A stretch of DNA of 45,111 nt from Bacillus sp. FJAT-29814 (GTDB lineage: Bacteria > Bacillota > Bacilli > Bacillales > Cytobacillaceae): positions 1 through 45,111 of the forward strand of contig NZ_LMTJ01000019.1 of assembly GCF_001510715.1 (NCBI RefSeq), given 5' to 3'. Both the position numbers and the translations under genes were made by a program. Below, in pieces: positions 7,403 through 15,159 of this stretch. Each line of letters opens with the position of its first letter. The stretch's first letter is position 1. The notes beneath the pieces were generated by a model that saw only the letters and a program-made list of their open reading frames with translations, was not told the DNA's origin and ran no database searches.

Positions 7403-8597
7403 CTTGGTGCTTGTGCTGGTATTCTTCCTCCTTCTCCCATTACTTTCCGGCTGTTGGGACGCGATGGAAATGGAACGCCGTGCCAATGTTTTGGCAATTG
7501 GAATTGATGAAGCCGATGAAAAGGATCAGAAGAAAGACGGAGAGGTCGCTCATCTGAAAGATAGTTTTTTTAAGCCAAAGGAAAAATTGATAAAGGTTAC
7601 CGTCCAGATTGCGATCCCAGGGCGGATTCCGCTAGGGCCTGACCAAGGAGGAGAACAAAAGCCGGTTTTGGTCATGAGTGTCGTAGGCCATACATTGGAG
7701 GATGCCCTGATCAATCTTCAGCAGCAGATAGCCGATCAACTATTTCTGGGACATTTACGCATCATTGTTCTAAATGAAAAGGTGGCAAAGCGTGGAACGA
7801 AACGGCTGCATGATGTACTTCGGCGTAATCCGGAAATTCGAAGAACCGCGGCGCTCGTCGTATCAAAAGAGCCTGCTGCTCAATATATGAAGCTAATGCC
7901 GGGCCTGGATCGGGTTCCCTCGCTGTATTTGGCCGATATGGTGGATAATTTATCGGCTTTGGGCAGGTTTCCGCCTAGTTTTATTGGATTATTTTGGACC
8001 ATTTACTCGAGTAAAGGCCAGGAAGCATACCTTCCGTACTTAACCATTAAGCAAAATGATACCATCGAGCTAAAGGGGCTTGCTTATTTTAGGGGCGATA
8101 AGATGGTTGGCAAAACGGCACCGCTGGAAATTGGCGTTTTTATGGCGATAAAAGGCGAAAGCATAGGCGGGTACGGGGCCTTTGTTCAAGTACCTGGCAC
8201 TGACCAAATGGTTATGATGCGAGTAAGGAGCCGGAGGACCAAGATAAAAATTGACCTGAAAGACGGCCTCCCCCATATCAGGCTTAAGATTCGCTATGAA
8301 TGCGAAATCGACGAGAAGGCAAGTTCCAAAATTAAGATCAGTGACTCCAGGGTCTTGAAGAAAATTGAAAAAGAAACGGCTAAAGACATGAAGAAAGGGA
8401 TTGAAAAATTAATTGCCAAGACGCAAGCAGCCGGTTCCGATGTTTTCGGTATTGGAGAACACTTTCGGGCAAAGCTTCCCCAGTATTGGAACCGCAAAAT
8501 AAAAACAAAAGAAAACTGGTCGAGAGCCTTCCAAGAGCTAACGTATGAAGTGAAAGTGGATGCTCAGATTCACCGCGTCGGCATGAAAGCGAAATAA
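7383..8597 (+). CDS. Spore germination receptor subunit C (GerC family lipoprotein)
   Basis: 404-residue lipoprotein: positively charged start, hydrophobic stretch and lipobox LLSGC with Cys near residue 24, then WDAMEMERRA, the usual GerC continuation (W-D/N-x-x-E-x-E). It is anchored on the outer face of the inner spore membrane. The start is GTG at 7383 inside the B-subunit gene; AGGAGG at 7370-7375 supports it. Residues near 50-70 form a charged insertion (DEKDQKKDGE), slightly unusual but within the variable part of GerC proteins. Confidence 0.92.
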   Translation: MRHNKRSLVLVLVFFLLLPLLSGCWDAMEMERRANVLAIGIDEADEKDQKKDGEVAHLKDSFFKPKEKLIKVTVQIAIPGRIPLGPDQGGEQKPVLVMSVVGHTLEDALINLQQQIADQLFLGHLRIIVLNEKVAKRGTKRLHDVLRRNPEIRRTAALVVSKEPAAQYMKLMPGLDRVPSLYLADMVDNLSALGRFPPSFIGLFWTIYSSKGQEAYLPYLTIKQNDTIELKGLAYFRGDKMVGKTAPLEIGVFMAIKGESIGGYGAFVQVPGTDQMVMMRVRSRRTKIKIDLKDGLPHIRLKIRYECEIDEKASSKIKISDSRVLKKIEKETAKDMKKGIEKLIAKTQAAGSDVFGIGEHFRAKLPQYWNRKIKTKENWSRAFQELTYEVKVDAQIHRVGMKAK

Positions 8598-8618
8598 ACT
8601 AGAAAGGATGAGGTTCGT

Positions 8619-8819
8619 TTGAATATCGGTTATATGATCTACATCATCATTCTTTTCTTCCTATCCGGCCTCATACTTCTTTTAACAGACGTCAAAAAAT
8701 ATAAAAAGGCAGCGCAGGATAAGGAACAAAAAGTCTCGCTGATTCTAGCATGGATCAACATCTCCATTGGAATGGGATTATCGCTGGCCAATTGGATTTA
8801 TCAGAACTTTGTTTGGTGA
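8619..8819 (+). CDS. Small two-span membrane protein, GerD-subunit-like of the germination operon
   Basis: 66-residue protein with two predicted membrane helices (about residues 3-22 and 41-62) joined by a lysine-rich loop (DVKKYKKAAQDKEQK). It starts at TTG 8619, 21 nt after gerC, with GGATGAGG as ribosome binding site. Some Bacillus and Clostridium germinant receptor operons carry a fourth small two-helix D subunit that modulates receptor activity. Position, size and topology fit that; sequence homology was not tested. No terminator is obvious between here and 9000. Confidence 0.75.
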   Translation: MNIGYMIYIIILFFLSGLILLLTDVKKYKKAAQDKEQKVSLILAWINISIGMGLSLANWIYQNFVW

Positions 8820-9009
8820 AACAAGAGGATGGTGAAAAAACGCCAAGGTTCGCCGATCAACATGATGAGTAATCAGGGTATTTATGTATGAAATCTGCCT
8901 TTCCTACAAATGATAATTTTACAAATAATATCCGTAAGGTGGAGAAATTTTACTGAGGAGTATTATTTGTGTTTGGAAGACATCATTAAACGGTAAAGGA
9001 GGTGTGGTC

Positions 9010-9330
9010 ATGAATACCCTGCTAAGAATTGCCTTACTACTGACCATCATTGGGGCTATAAATTGGGGATTAATTGGCTTCTTTCAATTTGATTTGGTAG
9101 CAGCTATATTTGGCGGACAAGATTCGTTTTTATCAAGAGTGATTTACGGTTTGGTCGGTTTAAGCGGGTTAGCCTGCTTAACCCTATTGTTTAAACAATG
9201 GGAAGCGGCTGACACGAACCAAGAAGGTAACCGGACTAACTATAGTGGCGGTAAGGTTAATTATGGAACTGAGTTTGGTGAGGAATCAGACGTAACTGAT
9301 CTTAGAAAATCCTCCAGAGAAGATCAATAA
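9010..9330 (+). CDS. DUF378 family membrane protein (YuzA-like)
   Basis: 106-residue protein. The first 65 residues hold two membrane helices with the DUF378 signature INWGLIGFFQFDLVAAIFG and a second segment IYGLVGLSGL. The tail from residue 70 is hydrophilic and Gly/Asn/Glu-rich, longer than in the minimal family. The role of DUF378 proteins is unknown. AAAGGAGGTG at 8995-9004 positions the ATG at 9010; an upstream GTG at 9004 overlaps the ribosome binding site. A strong terminator follows. The 180 bp upstream hold no other gene I can support. Confidence 0.85.
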   Translation: MNTLLRIALLLTIIGAINWGLIGFFQFDLVAAIFGGQDSFLSRVIYGLVGLSGLACLTLLFKQWEAADTNQEGNRTNYSGGKVNYGTEFGEESDVTDLRKSSREDQ

Positions 9331-9384
9331 AAAAGAAAATGAAGAAAGCCATACAATCGTGACTTTCTTCATTTTCTTTTTTTG
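9331..9384 (+). terminator. Terminator of the DUF378 gene
   Basis: AAAGAAAATGAAGAAAG (9332-9348) is perfectly complementary to 9363-9379 (17-bp stem, 14-nt loop), followed by a T-rich tail. It begins directly after the stop codon. Confidence 0.9.
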
Positions 9385-9486
9385 TCCAGGGGAATCATCC
9401 CTGTTTTTTCTTTTAAATTGATCAATTCTGAGCACACTAATAAGGAGACGCTTGGAATTCCTGCTGTCATTTTGAAAGGAGGAGCT

Positions 9487-10272
9487 ATGAGACATTTTTG
9501 GTTTTTTGTTTTTTCGTGCCTGCTTTTGTCCGGTTGCGGCAATGACACGTACGATAAGGCAATGGAACAGGGAAAACTGGCGCTAGCCCAGGGCGAGTTT
9601 GAAAAAGCCCAAGGATTATTTGAATTAGCCTTAGAGGAAGAACCAAAAGACCAAGAGGCACAGCAATACCATGATGATTTAACCGCCTTGTTTGAAGTGG
9701 AGGAAGCCATAAATAACAAAGAATGGGACCAGGCTTTGACAAAATCAAATCAACTGCTAAAGGAGAAAGACCTGCCCGGCAGTATTAAAAAGGAACTAAA
9801 CAAGCATAGGCAGACGGCAGAAACCGCAAAGAATAACGTTAACGAACAAGAGCAAAACGTGGCGGAAAGTCCGGAGAAAGAAAGTTCCGAGGCGAAAAAG
9901 GACACCGTCAACTGGAAGACCTATCACAACGAGAGATTTGGCTTTACGATTAACTATCCAGCTGAATGGAATCCTGGAGCTGAGCCGACTAATGGCGATG
10001 GCCGGGCGCTGCATCCGGGGAACGAATCAGAAGTTCTGGTGTATGCGAGCAACTACATGACTGAAAATCATCCTGACTTGACGGGCTATGAAAAAGTGAC
10101 GACAAACGCTGGTTACGAGGCGTATATTATGGATGATCATGATTTCAGCTATGAAGGAGTCATCATCCATGATGGAATTGAATTCCACCTTAGTGCAACG
10201 ATGAGTCCAAGCTTTAAACAAAAGTATTATGATGCGATCAAACAAATGCTTTTTAATGTGAAATTTGATTAA
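9487..10272 (+). CDS. Lipoprotein with helical repeat region and C-terminal PsbP-like domain
   Basis: 261-residue lipoprotein. Lipobox LLLSGC with Cys at about residue 17. Residues 20-100 look like TPR-type helical repeats (AMEQGKLALAQGEFEKAQGLFELAL). A Glu/Lys-rich linker follows (100-135). The C-terminal 120 residues start with a YHNERFGFTINYPAEW motif, which is typical of PsbP/DUF1795-like domains (a segment that recurs in Bacillus surface lipoproteins). Function unknown; it is probably attached to the outer membrane face. AAAGGAGG at 9475-9482 supports ATG 9487. A convergent terminator follows. Confidence 0.8.
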   Translation: MRHFWFFVFSCLLLSGCGNDTYDKAMEQGKLALAQGEFEKAQGLFELALEEEPKDQEAQQYHDDLTALFEVEEAINNKEWDQALTKSNQLLKEKDLPGSIKKELNKHRQTAETAKNNVNEQEQNVAESPEKESSEAKKDTVNWKTYHNERFGFTINYPAEWNPGAEPTNGDGRALHPGNESEVLVYASNYMTENHPDLTGYEKVTTNAGYEAYIMDDHDFSYEGVIIHDGIEFHLSATMSPSFKQKYYDAIKQMLFNVKFD

Positions 10273-10274
10273 CA

Positions 10275-10304
10275 AAAAGGCGAGTCCTTGATCACTCGCC
10301 TTTT
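10275..10304. terminator. Bidirectional terminator
   Basis: AAAAGGCGAGT (10275-10285) pairs with ACTCGCCTTTT (10294-10304). T runs in both directions serve the lipoprotein gene (plus) and the 57-aa gene (minus). Confidence 0.9.
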
Positions 10305-10309
10305 CCTTT

Positions 10310-10483
10310 TTAACGCCGATGTTCTACAAGGTCAATTACCCCTAATACTACGTGTGCCAAACCAAAACCGAAAACGGTATCCGCAATCATTTTATTAGAA
10401 CCGCGTTTCTGTCTAAGTGCCAATCCCGTTGCTGTTACGGCAGTCCCTAACGCTGTTGGAATTAAACCTTCACGTATGTTCAT
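10310..10483 (-). CDS. Small conserved-looking membrane-associated protein, 57 aa
   Basis: Reading the minus strand from ATG 10483 gives 57 residues starting MNIREGLIPTALGTAV, with two hydrophobic Gly/Ala-rich segments (about 7-22 and 35-51) and an IDLVEHRR end. A run of five G (10492-10496) lies 8 nt upstream; an ATG at 10489 is too close to it. The stop (10310-10312) is followed at once by the bidirectional terminator. The reading frame is clean and short genes of this look occur in Bacillus, sometimes misannotated as asparagine synthase. Function unknown. Confidence 0.75.
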   Translation of the reverse strand: MNIREGLIPTALGTAVTATGLALRQKRGSNKMIADTVFGFGLAHVVLGVIDLVEHRR

Positions 10484-10654
10484 GGTCATTTCCCCCGCAT
10501 CGAAGTTAGTGGGTGTTTTTGCACACCAATATTAGTTTCACCATGGCAAGATGAGATATTCTTGGTGCTTGCTGAGAATTTTCATCGATAGGTTCTGTTT
10601 ACTTTTTCATTTTTTGAAGAAAATATAGTGAGACCATACATAGGAGGAACATAC

Positions 10655-11086
10655 ATGAGCGATCAAGATTTAAAAGCCAAGGTGCTGGACATCATCTCCA
10701 AGCATAAAACGGGTGTCCTTGCTTCTGTTGAGGATAATAAGCCACATGCAAGGTACATGACATTCTACAACAAGGAGTTAGTATTGTATACGCCCACGCA
10801 AAAGGATACGGAAAAGGTGGAGGAAATAGAGAAGAATCCGTATGTGTCGGTCCTGCTCGGCTATGAACAAAAGGGGCAAACCGATGCCTTTATTGAAATG
10901 CTTGGCACCGCCAGCATAACGGATGACCAAGCCTTGAAGGATGAAATCTGGGAGGAGTCGTTTAGCCAGTGGTTTGACGGTCCGAAAGATCCAAACTACA
11001 TACTTCTTGAAATTCAGCCTGAAGTGGTCCGAGTCCTGAATCTGAATGGTGAAACTCCACAAGAATTATCCGTGAAAAATAGTTAG
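10655..11086 (+). CDS. Pyridoxamine 5'-phosphate oxidase-like flavoprotein (general stress protein 26 family)
   Basis: 143-residue single-domain split-barrel protein. The N-terminal helix and HKTGVLASVEDNKPHARYM strand pair match the PPOX/GSP26 family, followed by VSVLLGYEQKGQTDAFIEMLGTASI. Family members bind FMN or F420; the substrate here is unknown. TAGGAGG (10641-10647) positions ATG 10655. An in-frame ATG/GTG upstream has no ribosome binding site. No terminator separates it from the nitroreductase gene 67 bp later, so read-through is possible. Confidence 0.85.
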   Translation: MSDQDLKAKVLDIISKHKTGVLASVEDNKPHARYMTFYNKELVLYTPTQKDTEKVEEIEKNPYVSVLLGYEQKGQTDAFIEMLGTASITDDQALKDEIWEESFSQWFDGPKDPNYILLEIQPEVVRVLNLNGETPQELSVKNS

Positions 11087-11104
11087 CTTCCCGAAAAAAC
11101 CGAT

Positions 11105-11143
11105 CCCCTAGTGATATAATAGTGATAATTATATCACCAGGGG
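11105..11143. promoter_or_regulatory. 15-bp inverted repeat over -10 and RBS of the nitroreductase gene
   Basis: Left arm CCCCTAGTGATATAA (11105-11119), right arm TTATATCACCAGGGG (11129-11143), one mismatch in 15 and a 9-nt centre. The left arm contains the -10 TATAAT (11115-11120 by one base beyond the arm). The right arm contains the AGGGGG ribosome binding site. It could be an operator for a dimeric repressor. In a read-through transcript from 10655, it would be a hairpin hiding the ribosome binding site. Confidence 0.7.
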
Positions 11144-11152
11144 GTTATAGCT

Positions 11153-11935
11153 TTGGAATTAAACGATGTTATTTTCGGTCACAGGTCAATTCGGGAATAT
11201 GAAGATAGGGAAGTAAGCCAAGAATTGCTGGAATACATATTGGATGCGGGGATTCGGGCCTCGTCCAGCGGCAATATGCAAACGTATTCGATTATTGTCA
11301 CAAGAGACAAAGAGCTTAAGGAAAAATTATACTCCGCCCATATGGAGCAATCGATGGTGGTGGATGCACCGATACTATTAACCTTTTGTGCAGATTTTAA
11401 TAGAATGAGAAAGTGGCTCGCACTTAGTGATGCGCCGGGGATCCATTTTGATAATTTCATGAGCTTTATAATTGGGGCTATAGATGCAACGCTAGCAGCA
11501 CAAAACTGTGCCTTAGCGGCAGAGAATGCCGGGCTTGGGATTTGCTATATGGGCTCAACGCTTGCCAATTGCGACCAAATCGGCGAACTGCTAAACTTGC
11601 CGCCAAATGTCGTGCCCGTTGTCGGGTATTCATTAGGCTATCCTGCGGAAAACCCTGCCCCGCGCGACCGTTTGCCTAGGCATGGACTTGTTCACTATGA
11701 CAAGTATCAAGATTATTCAGATGAAGATATTCTGGAAATCTACAAAGAGAGAAATGAAAAGGGCTGGAACCGTTACATGAACGTGCCAAGGCTCAAGGAA
11801 ATGACAGAACGTTTGGGCTTAAAAAATCTTGCCCAAGTCTATACCATTGCCAAATATACGAAGGAATCCCACCAAGAATATTCACAAACAGTCCTGAAAT
11901 ACTTGGAGAAGCAGAATTTTATGGAGAATGAGTGA
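11153..11935 (+). CDS. NADPH-dependent nitroreductase (NfsA/NfrA-type flavoprotein)
   Basis: 260-residue FMN oxidoreductase of the nitroreductase superfamily. The N terminus has GHRSIREYEDREV (RS-x-R FMN contact), then ASSSGNMQTYSIIV, AAENAGLGICYMGS and VVGYSLGYPAE near residue 160, the standard order. The C-terminal 90 residues with PRHGLVHYDKYQDY are those of the NfsA/FRP group. It reduces quinones, flavins or nitro compounds with NADPH. The start is TTG 11153, 8 nt after AGGGGG (11139-11144). The promoter/RBS region lies in a strong inverted repeat, which suggests regulation by a redox- or electrophile-sensing repressor (inference). A perfect terminator follows. Confidence 0.9.
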   Translation: MELNDVIFGHRSIREYEDREVSQELLEYILDAGIRASSSGNMQTYSIIVTRDKELKEKLYSAHMEQSMVVDAPILLTFCADFNRMRKWLALSDAPGIHFDNFMSFIIGAIDATLAAQNCALAAENAGLGICYMGSTLANCDQIGELLNLPPNVVPVVGYSLGYPAENPAPRDRLPRHGLVHYDKYQDYSDEDILEIYKERNEKGWNRYMNVPRLKEMTERLGLKNLAQVYTIAKYTKESHQEYSQTVLKYLEKQNFMENE

Positions 11936-11994
11936 GGTTTCTTTATTGCAATGGGGAGTGGAAACGAAAGCAAGACTTCATTAGTTATAAATCA

Positions 11995-12034
11995 AAAAGG
12001 CCCGACTAGCGGATAGGAGCTAGTCGGGCCTTTT
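11995..12034 (+). terminator. Strong terminator after the nitroreductase gene
   Basis: AAAAGGCCCGACTAGC (11995-12010) pairs perfectly with GCTAGTCGGGCCTTTT (12019-12034). The arms are symmetrical, so it can act in both directions. Confidence 0.93.
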
Positions 12035-12114
12035 GGCATTCACGGGTAAAATTTCTTTGCAAAATTCTAAGATTGCCCAAGAATAATAATTTAATTGCTA
12101 TTATCTGCTTAAGA

Positions 12115-12164
12115 AAATATGCCAATCTGCCCAACATAAACTAATTTCGACGAAATATGCCAAT
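12115..12164. repeat. 12-bp direct repeat in the leader of the LysM genes
   Basis: AAATATGCCAAT occurs at 12115-12126 and again at 12153-12164, 38 bp apart, in an AT-rich intergenic stretch (12035-12287) that otherwise holds no gene. Both copies lie 120-170 bp upstream of the LysM/SH3 gene. They may be binding sites of an activator. No clear promoter could be assigned. Confidence 0.5.
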
Positions 12165-12287
12165 TTTGGGACAGAAAATGATACTTTATAACGATTAATA
12201 TAGGTGAGGGTTCATTTTGCATTGTGCATTTAGTAAAAAAGATACAGAGGAAGGTCCCGCCCTACAAAAGAGAGAATTGGAGACATG

Positions 12288-13550
12288 ATGATTTTGACAA
12301 AAGATTTTGTTGTACAAGGTGAATTACCGTTAAGCAGAAAAGAAACATATGGAAAAAGCAAGAAAACACAAACTGTACCTGTTTTCACCTCAAGAATGGA
12401 AAAACGCGAATATTATAAAGGCATAAAATTCGATATTAGAAATGTACTAGATGTTAAAGGGTTTTTAAAAGATATACGGGAAAATTGGCATACATATGTT
12501 TCACAGGTTCACGAATGGATTCAAAGAAATATCGTAAAAAAGGTGATCGTGACGGGGATTTTCACGATTGTTCTTGGCATGTATACAGGCGCCGCGAATG
12601 CAGCATTTATTCAAGAATACACCTATCAGGTAAAGGCTGGTGAAAACATTGAAACAATTGCGGCCAAACATGGTGTCACAGCGCAGGAAATATTAGATGC
12701 CAATGGGATTTCAGCCATTGACGGTAAAAAAATTCTATTGCCAATGGTAGAAGACCGGACTGTTACCGCCACAACCTTAAATATCCGCTCCCAGCCAACC
12801 ACGAAAAGCAGTATTATTGGAACCTATAAAAAAGGGGAAGTGGTCAAGGTTTCATATGTAGAAAACGGCTGGGCCGCTATCTTAATTAAAGGACGTGTAT
12901 GTTTTGTGAGTGCTACTTATCTTTCAGAAAAACAAGCAGCTGTAACTCAAGCAAAAACCATGTATGTAACGGCATCATCGTTGCGAGTGAGAGAGGCTGC
13001 TTCTATGAGCAGTGCTGTACTTGGTTCGTTCAAATTAAACGAAAGTGTGTCTGTGATATCAAGCGCGAATGGCTGGGCTCAAATTCGTTTCAACGGCAAA
13101 ACAGCATTTGTGAGTACAGCCTATTTAACCGATAACGCACCTAAAAATGAGCCTATTACCAGCAACAACAACAACACAGCGGCAAGTTCATCTGTGTATG
13201 TGATTAAGAGCGGTGATACGTTTACCAAAATCGGTAAAGCATTAGGGGTTTCTGCCGCTTCCATACAGGCGCTAAATCCAACAGTGGAGCCTACAAAGTT
13301 GCAAATTGGTCAATCCATCAACATCCCGGCCACAACCGTTGCAGCGCCAAATCAAATCAGCGTAACAGCTCAAATAGGAGGAGTACACCCTAAGGGAACA
13401 TTTCGTTTCATTACTCCTAATGGCAAAACATACAGTGCTAAAGCATCTGGCAGCATGATCAATGAATTATTTAACCAGCAAGGAAAAAATGTAACCCTGA
13501 CACTCAATGCAAAACGAGGTCAACCAATGACCTTGATCGCGCTGCAGTGA
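12288..13550 (+). CDS. LysM and SH3b repeat cell-wall-binding protein
   Basis: 420-residue protein. An unusually long basic cytoplasmic N terminus (about 85 residues) precedes one hydrophobic segment (VIVTGIFTIVLGMYTGAANA, about 88-107), which may be a signal peptide cut after ANA or an anchor. Then follow: LysM 1 (about 112-155), two bacterial SH3 domains (about 157-213 and 224-282, each with a GW-x-x-I motif), an Asn-rich linker, LysM 2 (about 299-345, VIKSGDTFTKIGKAL) and a 65-residue C-terminal domain. No catalytic domain is visible, so it is a peptidoglycan-binding or coat/cortex-type protein. GGAG at 12279-12282 favours ATG 12288 over ATG 12285. Confidence 0.85.
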   Translation: MILTKDFVVQGELPLSRKETYGKSKKTQTVPVFTSRMEKREYYKGIKFDIRNVLDVKGFLKDIRENWHTYVSQVHEWIQRNIVKKVIVTGIFTIVLGMYTGAANAAFIQEYTYQVKAGENIETIAAKHGVTAQEILDANGISAIDGKKILLPMVEDRTVTATTLNIRSQPTTKSSIIGTYKKGEVVKVSYVENGWAAILIKGRVCFVSATYLSEKQAAVTQAKTMYVTASSLRVREAASMSSAVLGSFKLNESVSVISSANGWAQIRFNGKTAFVSTAYLTDNAPKNEPITSNNNNTAASSSVYVIKSGDTFTKIGKALGVSAASIQALNPTVEPTKLQIGQSINIPATTVAAPNQISVTAQIGGVHPKGTFRFITPNGKTYSAKASGSMINELFNQQGKNVTLTLNAKRGQPMTLIALQ

Positions 13551-13583
13551 AAGTTAAAATAATTTTTTTGGGGGATTAGTTCT

Positions 13584-14372
13584 TTGTATACAATGAGAAA
13601 AGAAAGCTTAGCAGAACTGCGAAAGAAAAGGATGAAAGAGCGAAATCAAAAGCTTATCGCAGTTGTCATTGCTGGTGCTATTGCAGCACTACTATTCATG
13701 AACAACACCAAGGTTGACGCAGACAGCATGGTATATACCGTAAAAAAGAAGGATACCTTTTACAGCCTCTCCAAAAAGTTCCATGTCACGGAAAAACAGC
13801 TAAAGGAGGCTAATGGTTTACCATCGGGGAAAATCTTTGTCGGACAAAAACTTTTGGTGCCTAATCCTAATGATATGAAAATTGGAGATTCAAAGGCGGC
13901 CGACAGTCATTATACTGTCAAAAAAGGAGATACCCTTTACTCCATTGCTAAAAAATTTGCTGTTCGTGTGGATGAATTAAAAAAGGTCAATCATCTGCAA
14001 AGTGAGAAAATTTACCCTGGTCAAAAATTAACGCTTCCTGCTAACACCAAACCAATTTATGTAGCGAATCAAGGGGACACGTTAATGGGAATTGCTAAAC
14101 GCTTTGGGGTAAAGGCAGAAGAACTGAAGAAGACAAATAAGCTCCGCCATGACACGGTTCTGATTGGACAACAGCTGAAGATTCCGGGCAAGGCCATCTA
14201 TACAAAAGCAACAGTCGTTGGAGCTGCTGACAATACCAAAGTAGAATTTAAGCATAAGGGTGAATCATTGGTCTTAACCGTTCCTTATGGTACAGGTCCT
14301 GATTATCAAAAAATAGCGGGACAAAAAGTAACGATTATCCATAAGAATAACGCTGTAATTTCGACATATTAA
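13584..14372 (+). CDS. Triple LysM membrane-anchored protein
   Basis: 262 residues. A basic N terminus of about 25 residues (KKRMKERNQK), a membrane helix (LIAVVIAGAIAALLFM), then three LysM domains (about 49-95, 110-153, 156-201, each with a GDT/KDT-x-x-x-I/L-S/A-K-K-F pattern) and a 55-residue C-terminal tail. It has no hydrolase domain and probably binds peptidoglycan outside the membrane. The start is TTG 13584, 9 nt from GGGGG (13570-13574); ATG 13593 is 18 nt away. It follows the LysM/SH3 gene by 33 bp, likely in one transcript, and shares its basic-tail plus LysM design. The pair may come from an old duplication with domain loss (inference). Confidence 0.85.
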   Translation: MYTMRKESLAELRKKRMKERNQKLIAVVIAGAIAALLFMNNTKVDADSMVYTVKKKDTFYSLSKKFHVTEKQLKEANGLPSGKIFVGQKLLVPNPNDMKIGDSKAADSHYTVKKGDTLYSIAKKFAVRVDELKKVNHLQSEKIYPGQKLTLPANTKPIYVANQGDTLMGIAKRFGVKAEELKKTNKLRHDTVLIGQQLKIPGKAIYTKATVVGAADNTKVEFKHKGESLVLTVPYGTGPDYQKIAGQKVTIIHKNNAVISTY

Positions 14373-14394
14373 AAGACCATAAAGCAAGTGCAGT

Positions 14395-14429
14395 CACTAC
14401 CCGAAATTTGGGACATTATTCGGGTAGTG
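14395..14429. repeat. Dispersed hairpin copy (CACTACCCGAA...TTCGGGTAGTG)
   Basis: Perfect 11-bp stem (14395-14405 with 14419-14429) and a 13-nt loop containing GGGACATTA. It shares GACATTATTCGGG with the element at 4471. It lies between the convergent LysM and acetyltransferase genes and may end both transcripts, although T tracts are poor. Confidence 0.65.
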
Positions 14430-14434
14430 CACTC

Positions 14435-14877
14435 TTAAAAGGTAAAGCGTGCCACCTGTTCACCGTGGATGATAAGCCCGTCGATTTCTTGGAAACCCAT
14501 TTTTTCGTAGACGCGTTTGGCGTGTTCATTACTTGGTTCATAAGACAAAGTAATGGTTTGATGGCGCTCCTCTTTCATACTCCTAATATCGTCGATCACG
14601 AGTTGAATCGCCTGTTTTCCGAACCCTTTCCCCTGATGCTGTTGATCAATCATCATGCGATACATCCAGTACTCATGGTCGTCCTCGTCAATCCCAAAAA
14701 GCGTAAAACCAACCATTTCCTCTCCATGATAGATTCCTTTTGCATGGAAATTTTCAAGAAAGTTAACTGGGCGAGTGATACCGCATTGGATGCCACAAAT
14801 TTCACTTGGTCTTCCCGTACCCGCAGCGAAATCGCCTTCAGCCAATTATCCTTCGTAATGGGTTTTAGATGCAACAT
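14435..14877 (-). pseudogene. GNAT acetyltransferase (spermine/spermidine N-acetyltransferase-like), frameshifted
   Basis: The N-terminal part (from ATG 14877, MLHLKPITKDNWLKAISL to ...ASNAVSLAQ) and the C-terminal part (VNFLENFHAKG to the end, with the acetyl-CoA motif QHQGKGFGKQA) are both clearly GNAT but lie in different frames. The break is at about 14780, around CGCCCAGTTAAC on the minus strand. One extra base there would restore a continuous protein of about 147 residues resembling BltD-type polyamine acetyltransferases. AAAGGA lies upstream of ATG 14877. It is either a decayed gene or a sequencing error in a C-run. The plus-strand open frame over the same region is a shadow. Confidence 0.75.
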
Positions 14878-15001
14878 ACTTCATCGTTCCTTTCAAATTC
14901 TTACCAATATCAATATGAAGTAAAAATGTTTTGAACAATGATCAAAACAAAATAAAAATTGCCTAACTGGCAGATATGGATTTTCTATAAGCAACATTTC
15001 T

Positions 15002-15017
15002 GGTAATCCTTATTACC
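15002..15017. promoter_or_regulatory. Palindrome GGTAAT-CCTT-ATTACC upstream of the acetyltransferase gene
   Basis: Perfect 6+4+6 inverted repeat. On the minus strand it lies between a TATAAT-like -10 (about 15037-15042) and the acetyltransferase start. It could be an operator in the leader. The rest of 14878-15159 holds no supported gene. Confidence 0.4.
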
Positions 15018-15106
15018 TTTAGAAGTCTTAAATCTATTATACTACTTATGAGGGAGAGCGCTAACATGTATAGGGGCAATGATAAGTTTAATTTAAGTGG
15101 GGAATT

Positions 15107-15144
15107 AAATGAGTGCCAAATGCATACCCATTTGACACTCATTT
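15107..15144. terminator. Hairpin downstream of ridA (AAATGAGTG...CACTCATTT)
   Basis: AAATGAGTGCCAAATG (15107-15122) pairs with CATTTGACACTCATTT (15129-15144) with one mismatch and a 6-nt loop. The T-rich sequence on both sides suits a bidirectional terminator; it lies 15 bp beyond the ridA stop. GAGTGCC is also the outer arm of the hairpin at 17670. Confidence 0.6.
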
Positions 15145-15159
15145 TTACTGGCACGGTTC

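Noticed and set aside
8975..8996. Sigma-B promoter (GTTTGG-N14-CGGTAA) before the DUF378 gene
   Set aside because: The -10 would touch the ribosome binding site, leaving almost no leader, and both boxes have mismatches.
14408..14923. Plus-strand open frame of 171 codons
   Set aside because: Antisense to the GNAT gene, whose protein has clear family motifs; the plus-strand protein has none.
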